Assembly (NCBI GenBank): GCA_934539295.1
Contig: CAKTCN010000044.1
Location: 1-19,430 of the forward strand
Direction: 5' to 3'
From: an uncultured Allosphingosinicella sp.
GTDB taxonomy: Bacteria; Pseudomonadota; Alphaproteobacteria; Sphingomonadales; Sphingomonadaceae
DNA length: 19,430 nt
Under the pieces are notes generated by a model that saw only the letters and a program-made list of their open reading frames with translations, was not told the DNA's origin and made no database searches. Shown here in pieces: positions 14,611-19,430 of this stretch; position 1 is the stretch's first letter; every line of letters starts with the position of its first letter. Position numbers and translations under genes: made by a program.

Positions 14611-15849
14611 ATGCCTCTACCCGCTTCGCCTGCATTCAGTTTGGAGGATGGAGGCGCCTTCGCGCCAGATCCTCCTACGACCACGTCGCGCTCAGAGCTC
14701 TGCTGGACGGTGCTAGCGTTGCACGGTGGCCAACCTATCCTAATTAACGAGGACCTGATCGCCGCCTACCAGGCCTCATCCTCGCCGCACTCCCTTCGCG
14801 CTCTTCAGTCTGACTTGGCCGCTTTCGACACGTGGTGTCGCCGCGCCAACCGGATCACGGTCCCAGCCACCCCCGAGGTCGTTGCCGACTATCTTGATGC
14901 GCGGGCGGCGACAGGAGCCAAGCCAGCCTCGCTCGGCCGCTACAAGGCGTCGATCGCCAAGATCCACCAGCTGCTCGATCTCAAGGACCCGACCCAGTCC
15001 GAACTTGTCAAGCTGCGACTGCGCGCGATCCGCCGCAATCAAGGTACGGCCCAAGCGCAGGCGCGGCCGCTGCGGTTCAAAGGGCCGGTACGCGACATCG
15101 CGCGAGATAAATCCCGGGGTCTTAACGTCAGGGCGCTCCTGGAAGCCTGTCCAGACGATCTGACCGGGTTGCGAGATCGGGCCTTACTATCACTGGCCTA
15201 TGACACCGGTTTGCGCGCGTCCGAGATGGTTGCGGTAGCGGTTGACGACATCATCGAGGCGATTGACCCGGAGGCCCGGTTGCTCGCCATCGCACGCCAC
15301 AAGGGCGATAAGGACGGGGAGGGGGCAACTGCGTTCCTGTCGCCGCGCTCGGTGCGCGCAATTGCGGCGTGGACCGACGCTGCCGGGATTGAAGCGGGGC
15401 CGCTGTTCCGCCGGGTTCAGGTTCGCCGGTACAAGGCGCGTGGAGCGATCGCGGGTCGTCGGCTCGCGACCTTCTCGGGACGGGAGACCTGGGACTTGCG
15501 CAAAATGCTCGCGCGACCCGCAGTAGCGGCGCGCGTCGAGTATGATGTTGGCACGACAGCGCTGCGTGCGGGGTCAATCGGGCCAATCTGGCGCGCGATG
15601 ATCCAGCGCGCGTTCGATCGTGGTATGCTGCCCGACCTGACTGCGGACGATCTTGCGCGGTTGCTCAAAGGAGTGAGCGCGCACTCAACCCGGGTGGGAC
15701 TCAATCAGGATCTGTTTGCGAGCGGCGAAGATCTGGCGGGGATCATGGACGCGCTCCGCTGGAAGTCGCCGCGCATGCCGCTTGCGTACAATCGTAACTT
15801 GGCTGCCGAGCAAGGGGCTGCGGGCAGGCTGATGGCAAAAATTAGCTAG
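14611..15849 (+). CDS. Tyrosine-type site-specific recombinase/integrase
   Basis: A 412-residue protein from ATG 14611; the frame stays open upstream to 14455 but overlaps the HD gene and has no better start. The N-terminal SAM-like core-binding domain covers about 45-145 (SLRALQSDLAAFDTWC, then LGRYKASIAKIHQLL). The catalytic domain covers about 170-405, with Arg I in DTGLRASEMV (R202), Lys near ARHKGDKDG (K231), the HxxR box AHSTRVG (H358, R361), W384 and the nucleophile Y393 in AYNRN. All key residues are present, so it should be active in strand exchange. It resembles integrases of small islands that act on short core sites rather than phage integrases with an AP2-like arm domain. An IS5-like element lies directly downstream, and no tRNA attachment site is visible in the window. 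Confidence 0.88.
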   Translation: MPLPASPAFSLEDGGAFAPDPPTTTSRSELCWTVLALHGGQPILINEDLIAAYQASSSPHSLRALQSDLAAFDTWCRRANRITVPATPEVVADYLDARAATGAKPASLGRYKASIAKIHQLLDLKDPTQSELVKLRLRAIRRNQGTAQAQARPLRFKGPVRDIARDKSRGLNVRALLEACPDDLTGLRDRALLSLAYDTGLRASEMVAVAVDDIIEAIDPEARLLAIARHKGDKDGEGATAFLSPRSVRAIAAWTDAAGIEAGPLFRRVQVRRYKARGAIAGRRLATFSGRETWDLRKMLARPAVAARVEYDVGTTALRAGSIGPIWRAMIQRAFDRGMLPDLTADDLARLLKGVSAHSTRVGLNQDLFASGEDLAGIMDALRWKSPRMPLAYNRNLAAEQGAAGRLMAKIS

Positions 15850-15917
15850 GACTTAGGGCGGTGGTGGGGCGGTCCGCGGGTATGCATTCACTAAGCCGTA
15901 GACTCATAAGTTCGGAG

Positions 15918-16656
15918 CTACAGCCGCATCGACCCGAGCTGGACGATGGCAAGAAAGTTAATGGCGAGCTTGTCGTAGCGGGTGGCGACGCGACGAAAGT
16001 GCTTAAGTTTCAAGAAGAAGGACTCGATCAGGTGCGCTCGCGGTACAGGCGCTCGCTGAAGCAGGGCTCCCAGCGCCAGTTGCTTTTAGGCGAGATATCG
16101 AGCGTAGCGCCCTGGTCCTGGATCAGTTCGCGGATGCGGTCAGCATTGTAGGCCTTGTCCGCCAGCAAGATAGTGCGCAAGCCGAGGTGATCCAGCAGCC
16201 GGTCGACGACTTGCCCGTCGTGCGTCTGCCCGGCTGTCAGGCCGATCCTGATCGGAAGGCGTTGCGCGTCGACGACGACGTGCATTTTGGTCGTGAGCCC
16301 GCCGCGTGGTCGACCGAGACATTGATCTGCACCCATTCCTTTGCCGTTGGGGCCTGCTGGTGGGCGCGAATGGAGGTGCTGTCGATCATCTGTATGCCAC
16401 CATAGTACGCGGCGGTGGTAGCAGCCATCATTCGATCCCTGATGCCCGCCTTCCGCCATCGCACAAACCGATTGTAACAGGAGGTACGTGGACCGTAGCG
16501 CTCGGGCAGGTCGCGCCACGGCGCACCCGGATGCAGCACCCAGAACATGCTATTTAGCACGCGCCGGTCATCAGCGCGTGGCACGCCCCGCGGCTTATTG
16601 GGCAGCAGTCGCTCAATCGCGCGCCACTCGGAATCGGTCAGATCGTATCGGCTCAT
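15918..16656 (-). pseudogene. IS5-family transposase in three frame segments
   Basis: The first segment starts at ATG 16656 (SRYDLTDSEWRAIERLLPNK, then WVLHPGAPWRDLPERYG) and reaches the first catalytic Asp in MIDSTSIRAHQ. At about 16337-16346 (GCAAAGGAATGG on the - strand) the reading shifts by one to GMGADQCLGRPRGGLTTKMH and on to the second Asp in LLADKAYNADRIRE; in some IS5 subgroups such a shift is programmed. A second shift near 16043, most simply one missing A, ends this frame at YRERT. The third segment, in the next frame, holds the final Glu and LIESFFLKLKHFRRVATRYD, then stops at 15918. The DDE triad is therefore split over three frames and the second break should inactivate the element. 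I could not find convincing terminal inverted repeats or a target duplication, so the element's ends are undefined. Confidence 0.85.
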
Positions 16657-16734
16657 GCCAGCGCTGCATCAGAACTGGACGCGATGTGAAAGCGGTTCAT
16701 GGCCACCGCCGATCTGCACGCTCCCACGGGCATG

Positions 16735-17001
16735 TCACTTATGCTTGAACACCCAACTTCGAGCCTTGGCTTCCTCGCCGTTGATCAAAAATTGCATCTC
16801 GTGCGTCTCGCCGTTCGGCCAGACAACGAGCTCGGCCTCGTTGATGAAGTCGATCTGCGCTGCAACCTCACCCTTATGGGCATCCCAGATGAGGGTGAGT
16901 TTTTTGCCGGGTTCCAACTCGAAGCACTCGGGCCAAGGCTCCACTGATACGTAGATCGGGCTGTCTTTACCGTTCAAAAAGGTCTGCTGAACCCTGGCCA
17001 T
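16735..17001 (-). CDS. Small protein of unknown function, probably all-beta
   Basis: An 88-residue product from ATG 17001; an AGGAGG lies 16 bases upstream, rather far, and the frame stays open upstream without a better start codon. The sequence is rich in alternating hydrophobic residues (SPIYVSVEPWPECFELEPG, KKLTLIWDAH, AELVVWPNGETHEMQFLIN), suggesting a small beta sandwich. No signal peptide or membrane helix is visible. I do not recognise a family. Inside the gene, CTCACCCT (16867-16874) and AGGGTGAG (16892-16899) form a perfect 8-bp inverted repeat, which may be coincidental. Confidence 0.5.
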   Translation of the reverse strand: MARVQQTFLNGKDSPIYVSVEPWPECFELEPGKKLTLIWDAHKGEVAAQIDFINEAELVVWPNGETHEMQFLINGEEAKARSWVFKHK

Positions 17002-17544
17002 GCTTAAGGCGTATGCCCCTCCTGAAAGTGCCAGGGTCCACCCCACTGGTCGCGTCAAACTGAACCAGGCGCTTTCCGTCGTCTCCGGTTACTCGTTTAT
17101 GGGTTCACGACCTAAGATGCCGTGCGGATACTCCGGTTCGCTTATGAGCAAATCCAAGAAGCAAGGTCCGGTTATACCCAAATTGTTGCGGACGGGATAA
17201 CGGACATGTCTGCACCTGCACGATTGCGGCCGGCGACTTTCTGCCCAGGTGGCGTGCAAGGGCGAGCATACGGTGCGTTCCCGTCAGCTTGAACTGCATG
17301 GCCGGTCGCCGAGACGGCGGGAAAGCGCATCGCTTTGGCAAAAAAGCGTGCCGACCATTGCTACCTTGTCAGCGCGAGCGGGTTAAGCGGGTACCAGCAC
17401 CTCGACCTTGCTCACCAAGCCTTCACCGCGCCGGTCAGAGATGGACTATATATAATTTGGAGGCATTCACCCGAAAGCATTTTGTTAGCAGGAGAAAAAT
17501 AGAGATGCACTGTTAGCACCAAAGATGAGCCTTCCTCAGAAAGA

Positions 17545-17566
17545 GGATCAACTGTTTATTTGATCC
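17545..17566. promoter_or_regulatory. Inverted repeat GGATCAA/TTGATCC with 8-bp loop
   Basis: Seven-base perfect arms (17545-17551 and 17560-17566) surround CTGTTTAT. It could be an operator or an RNA hairpin in a leader. There is no T-run after it, so it is not a typical intrinsic terminator. It lies 197 bp before the exoprotein start. Confidence 0.35.
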
Positions 17567-17609
17567 ACCTAATCTGAAAGCAACATCAGCAATCGTTACA
17601 TCTACAAGC

Positions 17610-17626
17610 TGTTCTAAGTTAGAACA
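17610..17626. promoter_or_regulatory. 17-bp palindrome TGTTCTA-AGT-TAGAACA upstream of tpsA
   Basis: Perfect 7-bp arms are separated by 3 bp, an unusually good palindrome of the size bound by dimeric repressors or activators. It is followed at once by a second inverted repeat, ATACG-GTAA-CGTAT (17626-17639). Both are 120-150 bp before the exoprotein ATG, in the most AT-rich part of the window. It does not match the alphaproteobacterial LexA box, which is a direct GTTC repeat. The binding protein is unknown. Confidence 0.45.
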
Positions 17627-17639
17627 TACGGTAACGTAT
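17626..17639. promoter_or_regulatory. Second inverted repeat ATACG-GTAA-CGTAT
   Basis: Perfect 5-bp arms with a 4-bp spacer, sharing its first base with the preceding palindrome. It may be a second binding site or chance, as short repeats are easily found in AT-rich DNA. Its tandem placement is what makes it notable. Confidence 0.3.
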
Positions 17640-17762
17640 TGTATTCGTATAGACTTGTTTAACCGGGTTCCTTGCACATGGGCGGCAATTCAAATCGGTC
17701 CTGAGCAGTTCGGGGTCGATCGGCAAATGCACGCCACGTTGGCGCATCGAGGAAACCCGTCC

Positions 17763-19430
17763 ATGTTCGCTCGCTCGTCTGTTCGTCTCGGTACCCTGAA
17801 GTCCCTGCCGATCTTCGGCCTCTCCATGTTCAGCCTGGTGCCGATGGCGGCACCGGTGTTCGCCGAGTCGCTGCCGACCGGCGCACAGATCGTCGTCGGC
17901 CAGGCGGCGATTGGCACGCAGGGCAGCACCATGACGGTGAAGCAGGCGTCGCAGAAGGCGATCATCGACTGGAAGGGCTTCTCCGTCGCCAAGGGCGCCA
18001 CGGTCGACTTCCAGAACGGCAAGGCAGGCGCCACGCTGAACCGCGTGACCGGCAGCGCCGCCAGTGTGATCGACGGCCTGATGAAGGCCGAAGGCTCGGT
18101 CTACCTGATCAACAAGAACGGCATCGTCGTCGGCAAGACAGGCGAGATCAACGTCGGCGGCCGATTCGTCGGATCGACCCAGGACCTCTCCAACGACAGC
18201 TTCCTGGCGGGCGGGAACCAGACGCTGTCGGGCGCGAGCGAAGCCACCATCGTCAACTATGGCAAGATCGGCAGCGTCGGCGGGGACGTTGCACTGGTCG
18301 CGGCCAAGGTGTCGAACGAGGGCGAGATCACGGCGGCGAACGGCACGGCGGGCCTGCTCGCCGGCTACAAGGTGATGCTGCGCGACCAGGCGCTGGCGGA
18401 CGGCAAGTTCTCGGTCGTGGTCGGCGGTGCCGGCACGTCTGCCACCAACGCGGGCGCGATCCAGGCGGCAGAGGCCGAACTGCGCGCGCAGGGCGGCAAC
18501 GTCTACGCGCTGGCGGGCAACACCGGTGGCGTGATCAATGCCAAGGGCGTGTCCGCCAAGGACGGCCGCATCTTCCTGACGGCCGAAGGTGGCGAGCTCA
18601 ACGTTTCGTCCATGCTGGCCGCCAAGCGCGCGGACGGCAAGGGTGGCGCTATCGAGGCGACCGCCAAGCATGTGCTGCTGGATGACGGCGCCAAGCTGGA
18701 CGCGTCGGGCACCACCGGCGGCACCGTTCTGGTCGGCGGCGACTGGCAGGGCGGCCTGAACAACAGCCTGAAGGTCGCGGACCACGACATCGCCCATGCC
18801 GACGCGGTGGTGATGACCGGCGGCGCCAGGATCGACGTGTCGGGCGCGGAAGGCCAGGGCGGCAAGGCCGTCCTGTGGTCGGACAATTACACCAACTTCG
18901 TCGGCAACATCGACGCGCATGGCGCCACTGACGGCGGCGCGATTGAGACGTCGTCCAAGAACATCTTGCAGACCGGTGGTAAGGTCGATGCGCGTGGCAT
19001 GTCGGGCAAGGCCGGCGAGTGGCTGCTGGATCCCAGCGACATCACCATTCACGGCACCAATGCAACAACCAACGGCAGCCTGATCGGCGGCATCTTCACG
19101 CCTACTGGCAATACTTCGACGGTCAACGCCGCTGACATCAACGCCACGCTGAACGCCGGCACCAGTGTGACCATCCAGACCGCAACGGCTGGGACGACCA
19201 CCGGGACGGGGCTCATCACACTGGCTTCAGGCGGTGCCATTTCGAAGACTGCCGGTGGCGACGCAGCCCTGAGGCTGAACGCTGACGGCAACATCATTCT
19301 GAATGATAAGATTACCTCGACCGTCGGCAAGCTGGACGTCGTGCTGAACGCGCGCAATGGCAAGACGACGACCACGTCTGACGGCTATGTGCAGGTCAAC
19401 GCCAACATCGGCACCAATGGCGGCAACATC
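17763..19430 (+). CDS. TpsA-type secreted exoprotein (filamentous haemagglutinin N-terminal part), 3' end outside window
   Basis: The ATG at 17763 follows GAGGAAA about 8 bases upstream, and the frame stays open for 556 codons to the window edge, so only the start is visible. Residues 1-34 are a long Sec signal peptide (basic start, apolar core, cleavage after PVFA). Residues about 36-290 form the two-partner-secretion domain: SLPTGAQIVVGQAAI, IIDWKGFSVAKGATVDF (67-83), TLNRVTGSAASVIDGLMKA (91-109), YLINKNGIVVG (114-124) and DLSNDSF. The rest is Gly/Asn/Thr-rich parallel beta-helix repeat sequence with the family motif GEWLLDPSDITI (about 418-429). TpsA proteins cross the outer membrane through a TpsB Omp85-type transporter and act as adhesins or contact-dependent toxins. 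No tpsB gene is in the window; it may lie downstream. A 477-codon antisense frame over this gene is an artefact of codon bias. Confidence 0.9.
   Translation, partial: MFARSSVRLGTLKSLPIFGLSMFSLVPMAAPVFAESLPTGAQIVVGQAAIGTQGSTMTVKQASQKAIIDWKGFSVAKGATVDFQNGKAGATLNRVTGSAASVIDGLMKAEGSVYLINKNGIVVGKTGEINVGGRFVGSTQDLSNDSFLAGGNQTLSGASEATIVNYGKIGSVGGDVALVAAKVSNEGEITAANGTAGLLAGYKVMLRDQALADGKFSVVVGGAGTSATNAGAIQAAEAELRAQGGNVYALAGNTGGVINAKGVSAKDGRIFLTAEGGELNVSSMLAAKRADGKGGAIEATAKHVLLDDGAKLDASGTTGGTVLVGGDWQGGLNNSLKVADHDIAHADAVVMTGGARIDVSGAEGQGGKAVLWSDNYTNFVGNIDAHGATDGGAIETSSKNILQTGGKVDARGMSGKAGEWLLDPSDITIHGTNATTNGSLIGGIFTPTGNTSTVNAADINATLNAGTSVTIQTATAGTTTGTGLITLASGGAISKTAGGDAALRLNADGNIILNDKITSTVGKLDVVLNARNGKTTTTSDGYVQVNANIGTNGGNI

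Larger units (their letters stand above)
17002..17762. other. Long gene-free region ending in the AT-rich upstream of tpsA
   Basis: I can support no gene in these 761 bp. The left part (to about 17430) is GC-rich with short unconvincing frames. From about 17440 to 17660 the DNA becomes clearly AT-rich, with a TATATAAT element at 17448-17455 and several perfect inverted repeats listed separately. This is the likely control region of the large exoprotein gene that starts at 17763. Confidence 0.5.

Noticed and set aside
15850..16734. Terminal inverted repeats and target duplication of the IS5 element
   Set aside because: I compared the regions outside the transposase by eye and found no convincing pair of repeats, so I set no element ends.
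17105..17341. 78-codon - strand frame
   Set aside because: No ribosome binding site, no domain and in a gene-free stretch; not supported.
17619..19052. 477-codon open frame on the - strand
   Set aside because: It is antisense to the TpsA gene, whose signal peptide, TPS domain and family motifs are clear. The antisense frame has no recognisable domain and reflects the GC-rich codon pattern.

Overview
The window is GC-rich throughout, with strong third-position G/C in its coding genes and alphaproteobacterial-looking products. A sphingomonad-type alphaproteobacterium is my best guess from general style (carbamoyltransferase/GT25/GH16 surface genes, a TpsA exoprotein with a GEWLLDPSDI-type motif, an IS5-like element). 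No rRNA, tRNA or housekeeping gene is present to fix the taxon. Gene directions, broken genes and long non-coding gaps all point to an accessory, mosaic region.

Region 1 (about 399-3405, + strand) is a tightly overlapping operon. It holds a small MqsR-like toxin candidate, an MqsA/YgiT-type antitoxin with a zinc-binding region and a helix-turn-helix, and a KGGVGR-variant P-loop ATPase with a helical, TPR-like C-terminal half. A PIN-type nuclease gene follows but is cut off after about 30 codons. The arrangement looks like a conflict or defence operon whose last member has been destroyed.

Region 2 (8246 down to 3600, - strand) is a three-gene surface-glycan or metabolite modification operon: a NodU/CmcH-type O-carbamoyltransferase, a GT32 (OCH1-like) glycosyltransferase, and a 701-residue protein. 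The last one joins a GT25 glycosyltransferase, a degenerate sulfotransferase-like module and a GH16 glycoside hydrolase with an intact EIDIE active site.

Region 3 (8422-12755) holds a - strand membrane protein of unknown function and a - strand DUF6602-type nuclease-fold protein. A + strand operon of three unrecognised genes follows: a 395-residue protein with a hydrophobic C-terminal segment, a 60-residue protein and a three-helix membrane protein. Two gaps of about 400 bp flank the DUF6602 gene and share a short similar sequence.

Region 4 (12936-16656) contains a frameshifted short-chain dehydrogenase and an HD-domain hydrolase, both on the - strand. Divergent from them is a tyrosine recombinase with a full catalytic set, followed by an IS5-type transposase interrupted by two frame changes. 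This is the mobile or decaying part of the window.

Region 5 (16735-19430) has a small - strand gene of unknown function, then about 760 bp without a gene, whose AT-rich end carries several perfect inverted repeats. It ends with the 5' part of a large TpsA/filamentous-haemagglutinin exoprotein gene that runs off the window. Its TpsB transporter is not in view.
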